A stretch of DNA of 64,000 nucleotides from Rhodovulum robiginosum (GCF_003944755.1 NZ_RWGU01000050.1:124001-188000), one strand, 5' to 3'. Shown: positions 1-9,813, numbered from the stretch's first letter. Notes: generated from the sequence alone by a model not told the origin. Translations and numbers: made by a program.

Positions 1-495
1 AGCCAGTCCATCGTGATGGCGCTGGAAGGGGTGCCGGCCTTTTACATCCATTCGCTGCTGGCCACGCCGAACGACCATGCCGGCGTGGAAAAGACCGGGG
101 TCAAGCGGGCGATCAACCGCCACCGCTGGGATTATCCCACGCTTCTGGAACGGCTCGACGACCCGTCCAGCCCGCAGTCGCAGGTGCTGCGCCGGATGAA
201 GCGGCGCATCGGCATTCGCTGCCGCCAACCGGCCTTCCATCCCAACGCCACGCAATTCACCCTGCATCTCGACACGCGCATTTTCGGGCTCTGGCGGCAG
301 AGCCTCGACCGCGACCAGTCGATCTTTGCGCTGCATAACGTCAGCGGCGACACGGTGTCGGTCTCGCCGCTGTCGATCAACCTGATCGGCAGCGAGAACT
401 GGACCGACCTTTTGTCGGGCGAGACGATTTCACCCTCGGGCACCGATATCCCGTTCAAGCCCTACCAGTGCCGCTGGATCACCAACCGGGCATAA
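1..495 (+). CDS. GH13_18 sugar phosphorylase, C-terminal part (probable glucosylglycerate phosphorylase)
   Basis: The reading frame is open from the first base, so only about the last 164 residues are in the window. The stretch GVPAFYIHSLLATPNDH followed by an NRHRWDY-type segment is typical of the sucrose-phosphorylase subfamily of GH13, and the tail resembles the beta-sandwich C-terminal domain of that family. Members phosphorolyse sucrose, glucosylglycerol or glucosylglycerate to glucose 1-phosphate plus acceptor. The catalytic Asp/Glu region lies upstream of the window. Because gpgS and gpgP lie 2.7 kb away, glucosylglycerate is the most likely substrate; this part is inference. It converges on the RTX gene with a gap of only 16 bases. 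Sucrose phosphorylase is the main alternative. Confidence 0.75.
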   Translation, partial: SQSIVMALEGVPAFYIHSLLATPNDHAGVEKTGVKRAINRHRWDYPTLLERLDDPSSPQSQVLRRMKRRIGIRCRQPAFHPNATQFTLHLDTRIFGLWRQSLDRDQSIFALHNVSGDTVSVSPLSINLIGSENWTDLLSGETISPSGTDIPFKPYQCRWITNRA

Positions 496-511
496 GGGCC
501 CGACCGGACGA

Positions 512-3010
512 TCAGGCCAGAAGGTCGAACACCTCGCCGCCGATCTCGATGTTGAGGCTGTCCTGCCCGGCCCCGTCGACCAGTGCCCAGACGATGAGGC
601 CCTCCGGACGGTAGACCACGAACGCCTCTTGAACGTCGTCGTCGCCAGAGCGCCCGGTTGCGGGCGAGGATGTGTGCGTAAAGCGCACATTGAAGTCGTC
701 GACCGATGCCGTGGCGTCGCTGAAGAGCAGCACGTCGCCCTCGGCGGCATCGTAATCCTGCACCCAGTCCGAGCCGTGGTTGGCGATGCCGAGATGGTAG
801 AAATCGTCGGCGCCCGCGCCGCCGTTGATCCGGTCGAAGCCGAACCCGCCGTTGACGAAGTCGTTGCCATCGCCGCCGAAGACGAGATCGGACAGCGCCC
901 CGCCGGTGATAACGTCATTGCCGGCCTGGCCGCGCAGGTCGTCGGCGCCAAATCCGCCGGAAATCCGGTCGTCGCCGTTCATCCCGAAGACGAGATCGTT
1001 GCCGTAGCCCGCGTCGATATCGTCATTTCCGTCGCCGCCATAGATCTCATCGCGCCGGTCGGCAGAGGTCGCGCCGCCCAGCACGACGTCGTCGCCCGCC
1101 TCGGCGTTGACCGTGTCGGGGCCGTCGCCCGCCTCGATCCGGTCGTCGCCTGCGGTGCCGGTCAGGCTGTCGGCGCCGGGCGTGCCGAAGATGGTGCTGC
1201 CCCCCGCACCCTCGAAAAGTTCGCCGCCCGACAGGACGTAGACCTTTCCGTCGTCGTCGAGCGCGACCAGATCGCCGGGCGCCCCGATCAGCAGTTCGGG
1301 CGTCCCGTCGCCGTCGAGGTCGCCGCTGGCAAGGGCGTAGCCGGCCGAGTCGGCCGTAGCCCCGTCAAGCCGCAGCATTCCCGCCGTGTCGGGGTCGTCT
1401 GACACCATGCCGAGCGACGCGAACGGTGTGAGGCTGCCCTCGCCATCGCGGCCGAGCACGACATAGACCGCCCCTTTCCCGTCGCCGGCGTTCAGAAACC
1501 CGATCCCGAAATCGCCGATACCGTCGCCGTTGACATCGCCGAGGGCCGAAAGGCCAGAGGTCAGGCCGCCGGTGTCTTCGTCGACCTCTCCGTCCTCCGA
1601 AAGCAGGTCGAAGGCGGGGTCGGCCGCATCGCCTTCGGCGTTGCCCAGCAGGCGCACATCGCCGTCGCCCGCCAGCGTGCCGCGCCGCGGCAGGCCGCCA
1701 TCGAACAGCCCCTCGTCGCCCAGGATTGCGTAGACCGCCCCGACATTGGTCGCCGGGCTCACGCCGGTCCGGTCCAGCAGCGGGGCCAGCACCCCGATAT
1801 CCGACACCCCGTCGCCGTCGATATCGCCGAGATCGGAGGGCGAGAAACCGGCCGCCGTGATTTCACCCGTTACCTCGCCCTGCAGGAAATACTGGTCGCG
1901 CAGGGTGACCTCGGCGCCGGGGCTCACGCCGTCCTCGAAATGCAGCAAGAACAGGCCGCCGCTGGTGTATTGCGAGTCCTCGGGCCCGTCCTGCAGCGCG
2001 CCGCCGAAGGGGGCGCCGACCATCAACTCCGACAGGCCGTCGCCGTCGAGGTCGGCCATCCCGAGCGTATCGAACATCCCGATCAGCCCCGAGAAGACCG
2101 GCCGCGAGCCACCGTCGCCGTCGTCTTCGCTCTCGACATAGCCTGCGGTGTAAAATCCCTGGCTGCCGTCGCCCTCGACGATGTCCGCACCCAGGCTGAT
2201 TACCGCGGGCATCTCTTCATCGCCGAAAATCCCGTAGACGCGGCCCAGCGCCGAGGAAGGCGACGGAATTCCGGGGAAGCTGGGGATCTCCAGCGGCGAT
2301 CCGTCGGGCTCGTAAAAAATCCCATCGGCTTGAAACGTCCCCAGCGCCAGGTCGGCAAAGCCGTCGCCGTTCAAGTCGCCCCCGCCGGTCATCGACAGCC
2401 CCAGGCGCAGGCCCTCCGCCTCGCCCTCGATGATGGTGATGGCGGGCGAGCCGTCGCTCATGGCCGGCATGTCGGCCAAGTCGATCAGCCCGGTGCCGGC
2501 CTCGGCCAGCGCCTCGGCCGAGGGCCCGCCATAGAGGATATAGGCCGTGCCGGGGCGGTGGTCGTAGGTCGTGCCGAAGGGGCCGCCGTCGACCTCGACA
2601 AAGCTCGGGGCGGCCAGCAGCGCGTCGGCGTATCCGTCGTTGTTGACGTCGCCCGCGGCCGTGCCGGTCAAGTCGTCGAATTCCAGCGCGCCCTGCACAT
2701 AAAGGCCGTTGCCGGCCAGGTCGCTCGACGACAGCGTCAGGTCGAACACCCCGTCGGTTACGTCAGAGGCGAGCGCGGAGCCGCCGTAAATGATGAACGC
2801 GCCGCCGGCGTCCTCTCGGGTGCTGCCGATTTCGCTTTTGTCCAGGCCCGGCGCCCCGACGATGAAATCGTCGATTCCGTCGCCGTTGAAATCGCCAAGC
2901 ACCGATACGGCGCTGCCGACACCCGACGGGTAGCCGGATATGTTCAGATTGCCTTCGACGGAAAAGCCGAAGGCGGCGTCGTCAATTGCTTCCGGAATCT
3001 GGATTGCCAT
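512..3010 (-). CDS. Secreted FG-GAP/RTX calcium-binding protein (type I secretion substrate)
   Basis: A protein of 832 residues. There is no N-terminal signal peptide. Roughly residues 20-620 hold repeated FG-GAP/integrin-alpha-like units with calcium loops of the form GDFNGDGIDDFIVGAPG or GDLDGDG. Residues about 625-760 are RTX nonapeptide repeats (GGDGNDFV, GGFGADDL, GGAGADDF). The tail, ending in EVFDLLA, suits an uncleaved type I secretion signal. The start at MAIQIPEA is preferred over an upstream ATG because an AGGGG site lies just before it. RTX repeats fold on calcium outside the cell. The type I ATPase and adaptor genes 7 kb away are the natural exporter, but that pairing is inferred. 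Its role could be adhesion or polysaccharide binding; no enzymatic domain is visible. Confidence 0.88.
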   Translation of the reverse strand: MAIQIPEAIDDAAFGFSVEGNLNISGYPSGVGSAVSVLGDFNGDGIDDFIVGAPGLDKSEIGSTREDAGGAFIIYGGSALASDVTDGVFDLTLSSSDLAGNGLYVQGALEFDDLTGTAAGDVNNDGYADALLAAPSFVEVDGGPFGTTYDHRPGTAYILYGGPSAEALAEAGTGLIDLADMPAMSDGSPAITIIEGEAEGLRLGLSMTGGGDLNGDGFADLALGTFQADGIFYEPDGSPLEIPSFPGIPSPSSALGRVYGIFGDEEMPAVISLGADIVEGDGSQGFYTAGYVESEDDGDGGSRPVFSGLIGMFDTLGMADLDGDGLSELMVGAPFGGALQDGPEDSQYTSGGLFLLHFEDGVSPGAEVTLRDQYFLQGEVTGEITAAGFSPSDLGDIDGDGVSDIGVLAPLLDRTGVSPATNVGAVYAILGDEGLFDGGLPRRGTLAGDGDVRLLGNAEGDAADPAFDLLSEDGEVDEDTGGLTSGLSALGDVNGDGIGDFGIGFLNAGDGKGAVYVVLGRDGEGSLTPFASLGMVSDDPDTAGMLRLDGATADSAGYALASGDLDGDGTPELLIGAPGDLVALDDDGKVYVLSGGELFEGAGGSTIFGTPGADSLTGTAGDDRIEAGDGPDTVNAEAGDDVVLGGATSADRRDEIYGGDGNDDIDAGYGNDLVFGMNGDDRISGGFGADDLRGQAGNDVITGGALSDLVFGGDGNDFVNGGFGFDRINGGAGADDFYHLGIANHGSDWVQDYDAAEGDVLLFSDATASVDDFNVRFTHTSSPATGRSGDDDVQEAFVVYRPEGLIVWALVDGAGQDSLNIEIGGEVFDLLA

Positions 3011-3197
3011 TCTTAATCCCCTACGAGTGCGACAATACGTCCACACTAATCAACCCGTTCGCGGCTTGCCAAGGGGAAAAACCCATTTCGGATATATGGA
3101 TAGACCGGCCGCGCCCGCCGCCTCGGGCTGCTCGGGTCACGTGAGGTCTTTCGTACACTGAAGCAGTTCAGGGCTCTGGCGGGCCCTTTGACGCCTG

Positions 3198-4418
3198 CTA
3201 ACCGAATTCGGCGATATCGTCGGCCACGGCGCGCAGCATGTCGGTCATCAGCGCGGTGTCGGCGGCATGAACACGGTTCCACGTCGGGATGAACGGCGTC
3301 TCGGAGGGGTTGTCGAGAAAGACCTGCCCGGCCTGCCAGATGTTCGCGGCGAAAAGCTCGATGATCCGCTCTTCGCGGTGCCGGTCGAGGTGCAGCCCGT
3401 TCATGCGCGCGTCGCTGTAATAGCATTCCAGAAGGTCGAGCGCCGAGCGGTAATAGGTGGCCTTGAGGGTGCGGAAGATTTCCTCGGTGAACACCGTGCC
3501 GTCCGCGGCGAGCTTGCGGAAGATCGACTTGCAGATGTCGATCGACATCCGCGACAGACCCGTCGTGGAATCCTCTTGCGAGACGGGCTGGTGCTTGTGG
3601 TCGTAGGCGTCGGCGATTTCCACCTGGCACACCGATTGCGGCGCGAGGTTGCGCCACGCCTCCGACAGCACGCCGATTTCCAGCCCCCAGTCCGAGGGGA
3701 TGCGCAAATCGGGCAGGGGCGCGGTGCGCATGGCGAACTCGCCCGACAGCGGGTAGCGGAAAGAGCGCAGGTAATCGAGGTAGTCGCGGTCGCCGATCAC
3801 CTTTTTCAGCGCCAGCAGCACCGGGCTGACCAGCAGGCGCGAGGCGCGCCCGTTCAGCTTGCCCTCACCGATGCGCGGGTAATAGCCCTTGGCCAGCTGG
3901 TAAGAGAAAGTGGGGTTGGCCACCGGATAGACCAGCCGCGACAGCATCTCGCGGCTATAGGTCAGGATATCGCAATCGTGCAGCGCCACCACGGCGCTGT
4001 CCTTGCAGGCCATCATGTAGCCGAGGCAAAACCACACGTTGCGCCCCTTGCCGGGCTCACCGGGGTCCAGCCCCAACGCTTCGAGCCTTGCGTGGATGGC
4101 CTTCATCCGCGGGCTGTCGTTCCAGATCACCACGTGGTCCTGCGGCAGCCGCGAAAAGAATTTCAGCGCGTGGGCGTATTGCTCGGCATCGGCGCGGTCC
4201 AGCCCGATGACGACGCGATGCAGGTAAGGCACCTCGGCCAGTTCGTCGAGGATCTTGGGCAGCGCCTCGCCCTCCAGCTCGGAAAACAGCGAGGGCAGGA
4301 TCAGGCTGATCTTGCGGGTCTGGGAAAAGGTGGTCAGTTCGCGGCTGAGCGTCTCGGCATCGCTGGAGCGCAGGTTGTGCAGGGTCGCCACGTTGCCGTT
4401 TTGATGAAAATCAGCCAT
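3198..4418 (-). CDS. gpgS: Glucosyl-3-phosphoglycerate synthase
   Basis: A 406-residue GT81-type glycosyltransferase that joins glucose from an NDP-glucose to 3-phosphoglycerate, the first step of glucosylglycerate synthesis in the cytosol. A Rossmann-like N-terminal half carries a metal-binding DCD (residues 148-150, in ALHDCDILTY). Further conserved-looking blocks are GKGRNVWFCLGYM before it and GEFAMRT, DWGLEIGVL and DAYDHKHQ after it. The start is set by GGAGG before MADFHQ; the open frame extends 33 codons upstream without support. The next gene, gpgP, ends 19 bases upstream and reads in the same direction, so the two probably form an operon with gpgP first. Mannosyl-3-phosphoglycerate synthase (GT55) is the alternative, but the overall sequence reads as the glucosyl enzyme. 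Confidence 0.88.
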   Translation of the reverse strand: MADFHQNGNVATLHNLRSSDAETLSRELTTFSQTRKISLILPSLFSELEGEALPKILDELAEVPYLHRVVIGLDRADAEQYAHALKFFSRLPQDHVVIWNDSPRMKAIHARLEALGLDPGEPGKGRNVWFCLGYMMACKDSAVVALHDCDILTYSREMLSRLVYPVANPTFSYQLAKGYYPRIGEGKLNGRASRLLVSPVLLALKKVIGDRDYLDYLRSFRYPLSGEFAMRTAPLPDLRIPSDWGLEIGVLSEAWRNLAPQSVCQVEIADAYDHKHQPVSQEDSTTGLSRMSIDICKSIFRKLAADGTVFTEEIFRTLKATYYRSALDLLECYYSDARMNGLHLDRHREERIIELFAANIWQAGQVFLDNPSETPFIPTWNRVHAADTALMTDMLRAVADDIAEFG

Positions 4419-4437
4419 CCGTCCCGCCTCCTGCGCG

Positions 4438-5217
4438 TTACAGCCCGCGCTCTGTGATAACCCGTTCAATGGCGTCGTTCCAACCCTTCGGGCCGGGCGC
4501 GTCAATGCGCCGGACATGGCCCTCGGCCTCGCCTTTCAGCGGCGGCAGAGGCGCGCGGTGCGGGTTGGCCACGACGATCCCCAGGTCGGCGGCTTCCAGC
4601 ATCTCGATATCGTTGGGCGCGTCCCCCAGTGCCACGCGATAGGGATGGTCGTAGCGCGCGGCGATTTCGTCCATCCGGCCCGCCTTGGTGCCGCCGAAAC
4701 TGAGCGTCAGAAACCGCCCGCCTTCGCGCGCGGTCACGCCCTGTTCGGCAAGAAGTGCAAGAAACGCGATGCGGTCGGTGTCGCTGCCGGCCCAGAGGCC
4801 GGGTTCCGAAAACCGGCGCCGGGCGGCCAAGGTTGCGGCGGCGGGCGACAGGCCGGTTGCCTGCGCGATGCCCCCAGCGCCCATATCGCCGAATCCGGTG
4901 AAGAGCGCGCGCAGATCGTCGGGCAGGGCGTCCAGCGCGGCGCGCAGCAGGGCGTAATCGCCCCCCGCGGCGGGCGCATCGGCCCCGCCCTCCAGCACGC
5001 CCGCCCCGTTTTCCACGATGGCCGGCACATCGGCAAAGCCCAGCTCGGCACGCAGCGGCGCGATTTCGGCGGCGGTCTTCGACGACGCCAGCACGACCGG
5101 AACCCCGGCGGCCTTCAGCCGGGCCAGCGCGGGGTCGGCCTCGGCATGGCTGTAGGTGTCGTGATCCAGAAGCGTGCCGTCGAGATCGGTGAATACGATG
5201 AGGGGCGCGGGCGGCAT
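4438..5217 (-). CDS. gpgP: Glucosyl/mannosyl-3-phosphoglycerate phosphatase (HAD family)
   Basis: A 259-residue HAD-IIB phosphatase of the MPGP type. It removes the phosphate from glucosyl-3-phosphoglycerate to give glucosylglycerate. Motif I is [10 protein letters not shown] with nucleophile Asp11 and Asp13. Motif II is ASSKT, a lysine lies in the [12 protein letters not shown] segment, and motif IV is [10 protein letters not shown]. The start MPPAPLIVF gives the usual family length; the 100-codon open extension upstream has no family resemblance. The gene lies directly before gpgS on the same strand and diverges from the ABC exporter genes (116-base gap). Dual activity on the mannosyl substrate is known in the family. 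Confidence 0.87.
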   Translation of the reverse strand: MPPAPLIVFTDLDGTLLDHDTYSHAEADPALARLKAAGVPVVLASSKTAAEIAPLRAELGFADVPAIVENGAGVLEGGADAPAAGGDYALLRAALDALPDDLRALFTGFGDMGAGGIAQATGLSPAAATLAARRRFSEPGLWAGSDTDRIAFLALLAEQGVTAREGGRFLTLSFGGTKAGRMDEIAARYDHPYRVALGDAPNDIEMLEAADLGIVVANPHRAPLPPLKGEAEGHVRRIDAPGPKGWNDAIERVITERGL

Positions 5218-5333
5218 GGGCGGTCTTTGTCCGGCGGTGGGTCGCGCGCACCTTAGGCCGGACCGCGCGCAGCCGGAAGGCCCCCCTTGAACCCGCCGGC
5301 CCTTGCATGCCTTATGAAGGTGGAGGAAGCCCG

Positions 5334-6041
5334 ATGGCATGGCCAATCTTTCGAACCGAGGGCGTGACAAAGGTCTACGACACAGGCGAGGTGCAGGTTC
5401 ACGCGCTGGCCGGTGTCGACCTGACGCTTTTCGCGGGCGAGTTGGCCGTCCTGCTCGGCCCGTCGGGGTCGGGCAAGTCGACGCTTCTGAACATCCTTGG
5501 CGGGCTCGACCGGGCAAGTTCGGGGCACGTGTGGTTCCGCGATACCGATCTGACCGCCCTGCGCGAACGGGGACTGACCCGTTTCCGGCGCGACCACGTG
5601 GGGTTCGTCTTTCAGTTCTACAACCTCGTGCCCAGTCTCAGCGCGCGGGAAAACGTGCAGCTCGTGACCGACGTGGCGCGCGAACCGATGCCGCCGGAAG
5701 AGGCGCTCGGCCTTGTGGGACTGTCCCACCGGATGGACCATTTCCCGGCCGAGATGTCTGGCGGCGAGCAACAGCGGGTGGCGATCGCGCGGGCGATCGC
5801 CAAGCGGCCCGAGGTGTTGCTGTGCGACGAGCCCACCGGCGCGCTCGACAGCAAGACAGGCATCCAGGTGCTGGAGGCGCTGAAGGACATCAACGACCGG
5901 TTCGGCACGACCACGGTCGTCATCACCCATAACGCGGCGATCCGGAAGATGGCGCATCGCGTGGTGCGGTTTCAGGACGGGCGGATCACCGAGGTGGAGG
6001 TCAACGAAACCCGCCTCGCGCCGCACGAGATCGTGTGGTGA
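5334..6041 (+). CDS. MacB/LolD/DevA-type ABC transporter ATP-binding protein
   Basis: A 235-residue cytoplasmic nucleotide-binding subunit. Walker A (GPSGSGKST) is near residue 43, the Q-loop near [11 protein letters not shown], the signature is [12 protein letters not shown], Walker B with the following D-loop reads [13 protein letters not shown], and the switch histidine is in VITHN. These features group it with lipoprotein and macrolide exporters of the MacB/LolD kind rather than importers. The start at 5334 is chosen because GGAGG lies nine bases upstream; an ATG at 5307 lacks a site. It overlaps or abuts the permease gene, giving a three-gene exporter with the following FtsX-type permease and membrane-fusion protein. 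The exported substrate cannot be read from sequence. Confidence 0.9.
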   Translation: MAWPIFRTEGVTKVYDTGEVQVHALAGVDLTLFAGELAVLLGPSGSGKSTLLNILGGLDRASSGHVWFRDTDLTALRERGLTRFRRDHVGFVFQFYNLVPSLSARENVQLVTDVAREPMPPEEALGLVGLSHRMDHFPAEMSGGEQQRVAIARAIAKRPEVLLCDEPTGALDSKTGIQVLEALKDINDRFGTTTVVITHNAAIRKMAHRVVRFQDGRITEVEVNETRLAPHEIVW

Positions 6042-6046
6042 GCCGG

Positions 6047-8410
6047 ATGGAGGCGATCGACATCAAGCTCTTGCGCGATTTTCGCCGGCTCTGGGCGCAG
6101 GCGCTGGCGATCGCGCTGGTGCTGGGCTGCGGGGTGGCGATTTTCCTGACCTCCTTCGGCATGTTCCGCGCGCTGGAGGACACCCGCGCGGCCTATTACG
6201 AGCGCAACCGCTTTGCCGACGTGTTCGTCACGGCGCGGCGGGTGCCCGGCCACATGGTCGAGGCCATCGCGGCGATCCCGGGCGTGTCCACCGTCGAGAC
6301 CCGGGTCACGGGCTCGGTCGTGCTCGACATCCCCGGGCGCGAGGAGACGGCAGTGGGCCTGGTTATCTCGCTGCCCAACGGGGGCCTGTCGCAGCTCAAC
6401 CGACCGGTGATCCGCTCGGGCAGGCTGCCCGACCCCGATGCGGCCGACCGGGTGATGGTCAACGCGCCCTTCGCCCTCGCGCATGGCTTTGGTGCGGGCG
6501 ATGTTTTCTCGGCCAATCTCAACGGGCGGAAACGGCCGCTGACGATCACCGGCACGGTGCTTTCGCCGGAATACATCTATACCCTGGGCCCCGGCGCGCT
6601 GATGCCCGACAACGAGGGCTTCGGCATCATCTGGATGCCCGAGCGCGCGGCGGCGGCGGCCTTCGACATGACCGGGGCGTTCAACTCGGTCAGCATGAGC
6701 CTGACCCGCGGCGCCGACGAGGCAGAGGTGATCGACCGGCTGGACGACCTGCTGGAACCCTATGGCGGCATGGGCGCCTACGGGCGCGAGCAGCAGGTGT
6801 CCAACAGCTTCATCGATGCCGAGATCGCCTCGCTGAGAAGCACCGCGCTGATCCTGCCCCCGGTCTTCTTCGGGATCACCGCCTTCCTGGTGAACATGGT
6901 GCTGGGCCGGATCATCGCGCTGGAGCGCAGCCAGATCGGGCTGCTCAAGGCGGTGGGGTATTCCAACTGGGAGGTTTGCCTGCACTACCTGCTGCTCGCC
7001 GGGCTGGTGGCGGTGGCGGGCATCGTTCTGGGCTGGGCGGTGGGCGGCTGGCTGGCCCATGCGCTGGCGGAACTCTACGCCGATTTCTTCGACTTTCCCT
7101 TCCTGATCTACCGCGTTTCCTACGACGTCTACGCCATTTCGGCGGCCATCGCGCTGGCCTCTGCCGGCCTGGGCGCGGCGCGGGCGGCGCTGTCGGCCGC
7201 GCGTCTTTCGCCGGCGGTGGCCATGGCGCCACCCGCGCCGCCGCGCTATTCGCGCAACCTCTTCGACAGGATGCTGGCCGCGCTGCGGCTGTCGCAACCG
7301 GCGATGATGATCCTGCGCGCGATATTGCGCTGGCCGGTCCGGTCGGGGCTGACGGTGCTGGGGCTGGCGCTGGCGGTGGCGGTGATGGTCGCCGCCACCT
7401 TCACCGAGGATTCGCTGGACAAGATCGTCGATGCCGCCTTCTTCCAGTCGAACCGGCAGGACGCGATCCTCTATTTCACCGAGGACAAGCCCATCAGCGT
7501 GCTGGAGGAAATCCGCCGGCTGCCCGGCGTAATGGCGGTGGAGGGCCAATATTACCTCAGCGCCGAGCTGCGCCACGGCCACCGCGAAAAGCAGATCGCG
7601 CTGGAGGCCCGGCCCGAAGGCAGCGACCTGGCGCGGGTGGTCGATGAGCGGGGCCATGTGGTGGTGGTGCCCGAAAACGCCTTGGTCCTGACCCGCCGGC
7701 TGGCCACACATCTCGACGCGCGGCCCGGCGACGTGATCGAGGTGGAGTTCCAGGGCGACAAGCGCCAGACCAACGAGCTGCCGGTCGCGGCGCTGGTCAC
7801 CCAGTATTTCGGCCTCGGCGCCTTCATCGACTACGACACCGCCAACCGGCTGTTCCGGCAGGCGCCGCAGATCACCATGGCCAACATCCTGATAGACCCG
7901 AGGCACGAGGCAGACCTGCACGCGCGGCTGAAGGACATGCCGGGGCTGGCGGGCACCGTGATGCTGACCGACACCAGGCGGTCGTTCCAGGAGACCATCG
8001 CGGAAAACGTGCTGATCATGAACACGATCTACGTCACCATCGCGGTGTTGATCACCGTGGGGGTGGCCTATAACGGGGCGCGGGTGCAGCTTTCGGAACG
8101 GGCGCGGGAACTGGCCAGCCTGCGTATCCTGGGCTTCACCCGTGGCGAGGTCTCGGCCATCCTGATGGGCGAGACGGTCGTTTTGGCGCTGGCGGCGCAG
8201 CCGGTGGGCTGGCTTTTGGGCTGGGGCATCTCCTGGGCGATGACCGAGGGCTTCACCTCGGACCTCTACGCGGTGCCGCTGGTGCTGCGCCCGGCGACCT
8301 TCGCCCAGGCCAGCATCGTGGTGCTGGTGGCCTGCCTGGGTGCCGTTCTGCTGGTGCGGCGGCGGCTCGACCGGATGGATCTGGTCGCGGTGATGAAGAC
8401 GCGGGAGTGA
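6047..8410 (+). CDS. FtsX/MacB-like ABC transporter permease
   Basis: A 787-residue inner-membrane permease with two FtsX modules. A TM segment near residues 20-40 (LAIALVLGCGVAIFL) is followed by a MacB-like periplasmic domain. A first TM bundle lies near 270-390 and a second TM entry near 430 (LTVLGLALAVAVMVA). A second periplasmic domain and a final TM bundle (about 665-780) follow. The start MEAIDIKLLRDF matches the usual beginning of this family; GTG codons at 6035 and 6038 that overlap the ATPase stop are alternative starts, so translational coupling is likely either way. Duplicated FtsX domains in one chain are common in DevC-like exporters of alphaproteobacteria. The adaptor gene begins four bases after its stop. 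Confidence 0.87.
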   Translation: MEAIDIKLLRDFRRLWAQALAIALVLGCGVAIFLTSFGMFRALEDTRAAYYERNRFADVFVTARRVPGHMVEAIAAIPGVSTVETRVTGSVVLDIPGREETAVGLVISLPNGGLSQLNRPVIRSGRLPDPDAADRVMVNAPFALAHGFGAGDVFSANLNGRKRPLTITGTVLSPEYIYTLGPGALMPDNEGFGIIWMPERAAAAAFDMTGAFNSVSMSLTRGADEAEVIDRLDDLLEPYGGMGAYGREQQVSNSFIDAEIASLRSTALILPPVFFGITAFLVNMVLGRIIALERSQIGLLKAVGYSNWEVCLHYLLLAGLVAVAGIVLGWAVGGWLAHALAELYADFFDFPFLIYRVSYDVYAISAAIALASAGLGAARAALSAARLSPAVAMAPPAPPRYSRNLFDRMLAALRLSQPAMMILRAILRWPVRSGLTVLGLALAVAVMVAATFTEDSLDKIVDAAFFQSNRQDAILYFTEDKPISVLEEIRRLPGVMAVEGQYYLSAELRHGHREKQIALEARPEGSDLARVVDERGHVVVVPENALVLTRRLATHLDARPGDVIEVEFQGDKRQTNELPVAALVTQYFGLGAFIDYDTANRLFRQAPQITMANILIDPRHEADLHARLKDMPGLAGTVMLTDTRRSFQETIAENVLIMNTIYVTIAVLITVGVAYNGARVQLSERARELASLRILGFTRGEVSAILMGETVVLALAAQPVGWLLGWGISWAMTEGFTSDLYAVPLVLRPATFAQASIVVLVACLGAVLLVRRRLDRMDLVAVMKTRE

Positions 8411-8414
8411 TGCG

Positions 8415-9629
8415 ATGAAGGTCTCGGCGCGAAACGTTATCTTGGCCGGTCTCGGCGCAGCGCTGGTGGGCGGACTGGTCTACACCGCCGTTCGCACCGA
8501 TCCGGTGCCGGTGGACCTGCACGAGGTGGGCCTTGGGCCGATGCAGGTCACGGTGAATGCCGATGGCGAAACCCGCATCCGCGACATCTACGAGGTGGCC
8601 GCGCCGATTGCCGGCACCGCGCGGCGCTCGCCCGTCGAGGTGGGCGATGCGGTGGCAAAGGGCGAGACGGTCGTCGCCGTTGTGGAACCGGTTGCGCCCA
8701 GCCTGCTGGACACGCGCAGCCGCGTGCAGGCCGAGGCCGCGGTCCGCGAGGCCGAGGCGGCGCTGCACCTCGCCGAAAGCGAGCTTGCCCAGGCGGTCGA
8801 AGACCTCGTCTACGCCCAGAGCCAGCACAACCGCATCCAGACGCTCGCCCAGCGCGGCGTCGCCTCCTTTACCCAGCTCGAGGACGTGACCCAGCAACTG
8901 GCGATCAAGCGCGCCGCGCGGGATGCCGCCGAGGCCGGGGTGGCGCGCGCCGAAAGCGCGCTGGAACGCGCCCGCGCCGCGCTCATCCCGCCCGAAGAGC
9001 AGGCGGGCTCGGTCAATGGCGAATGCTGCATTGAACTGCACGCGCCGATCGACGGTACGGTGCTGGATATCGACGTGATTTCCGAACGCCCGGTCAGCGT
9101 GGGCACAAGGCTGCTCAGCATAGGGCGGCCCGACGATCTTGAGATCGTGGCCGACCTTCTGTCCACCGATGTGGTGCGGCTGGCCCCCGGTGCGCGCGCC
9201 ATCGTCGATCGCTGGGGCGGGTCCGATCCGCTGGAGGCGCGGCTGAGGACGGTCGAGCCGGTCGCGCGCACCAAGGTTTCGGCCCTGGGCATCGAGGAAC
9301 AGCGCGTGGACGCGCTGTTCGATCTCGTCAGCCCGCCGGCGGCAAGGCCCGGCCTGGGCGATGGCTTTTCGGTGTTCCTGCGCATCGTGGAATGGGAGAC
9401 GGACGAGGCGCTGAGCGTGCCGCTGAGCGCGCTTTTCCGCCGCGACGGGGGATGGGCGGTGTTCACGGTCGCTGACGGGCAGGCCAGCCTGCGCCCGGTC
9501 GAGATCGGGCGGCGCAACGCGACCCATGCGCAGGTGCTCGACGGGCTCGCCCCCGGCGAGCGGGTCATCACCCACCCAAGCGACGCGGTGGCGGACGGGG
9601 CGACGGTGATCGACCGCGCCGCGCTCTGA
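8415..9629 (+). CDS. Periplasmic membrane-fusion (HlyD/MFP) adaptor of the ABC exporter
   Basis: A 404-residue adaptor. One N-terminal membrane anchor (VILAGLGAALVGGLVYTAV, residues about 9-27) is followed by a lipoyl/barrel-sandwich half-motif, an alpha-hairpin of roughly residues 100-185 (AEAAVREAEAALHLAESELA and AAEAGVARAESALERA), the second lipoyl half (ELHAPIDGTVLDI) and a beta-barrel. A CC pair sits in the turn after the hairpin (GECCIELH). It should link the inner-membrane ABC pair to an outer-membrane channel, for which there is no gene here. It is the last gene of the exporter operon. A 184-base spacer separates it from the type I secretion genes. Confidence 0.86.
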   Translation: MKVSARNVILAGLGAALVGGLVYTAVRTDPVPVDLHEVGLGPMQVTVNADGETRIRDIYEVAAPIAGTARRSPVEVGDAVAKGETVVAVVEPVAPSLLDTRSRVQAEAAVREAEAALHLAESELAQAVEDLVYAQSQHNRIQTLAQRGVASFTQLEDVTQQLAIKRAARDAAEAGVARAESALERARAALIPPEEQAGSVNGECCIELHAPIDGTVLDIDVISERPVSVGTRLLSIGRPDDLEIVADLLSTDVVRLAPGARAIVDRWGGSDPLEARLRTVEPVARTKVSALGIEEQRVDALFDLVSPPAARPGLGDGFSVFLRIVEWETDEALSVPLSALFRRDGGWAVFTVADGQASLRPVEIGRRNATHAQVLDGLAPGERVITHPSDAVADGATVIDRAAL

Positions 9630-9813
9630 GGGCGAAATCGCGCAACTTTCAGGTTGACACATGCCCTGCTATGCCGCCACTCCCCTAGACGTGCGTCGCC
9701 ACCGGGGCGGCGGCCAGACCAGTGCATACCCAGCATTTGGCCATGCGGCCTTGCCCCGCCGACGGCAGTATTAGGCGCCGCTGAGCCAGAGTTAGCGAGG
9801 AACGACAGAACCC

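Noticed and set aside
1180-1260. Possible frameshift or domain break between FG-GAP and RTX parts of the secreted protein.
   Set aside because: The frame is continuous, and this domain order is common in type I substrates.
629-3016. Long plus-strand ORFs opposite the RTX gene (257 and 358 codons).
   Set aside because: They are shadows of the repeat-rich minus-strand gene: no family match, biased composition, and no ribosome-binding sites.
5972-7921. 649-codon minus-strand ORF opposite the exporter permease.
   Set aside because: It is rich in Arg/His/Gln from GC skew and lies wholly opposite a gene with clear TM and FtsX patterns.
9654-9689. TTGACA upstream of the type I ATPase as a full promoter.
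   Set aside because: No acceptable -10 lies at 15-19 bases; TATGCC is too close (10 bases) and CCTAGA too far (24 bases).
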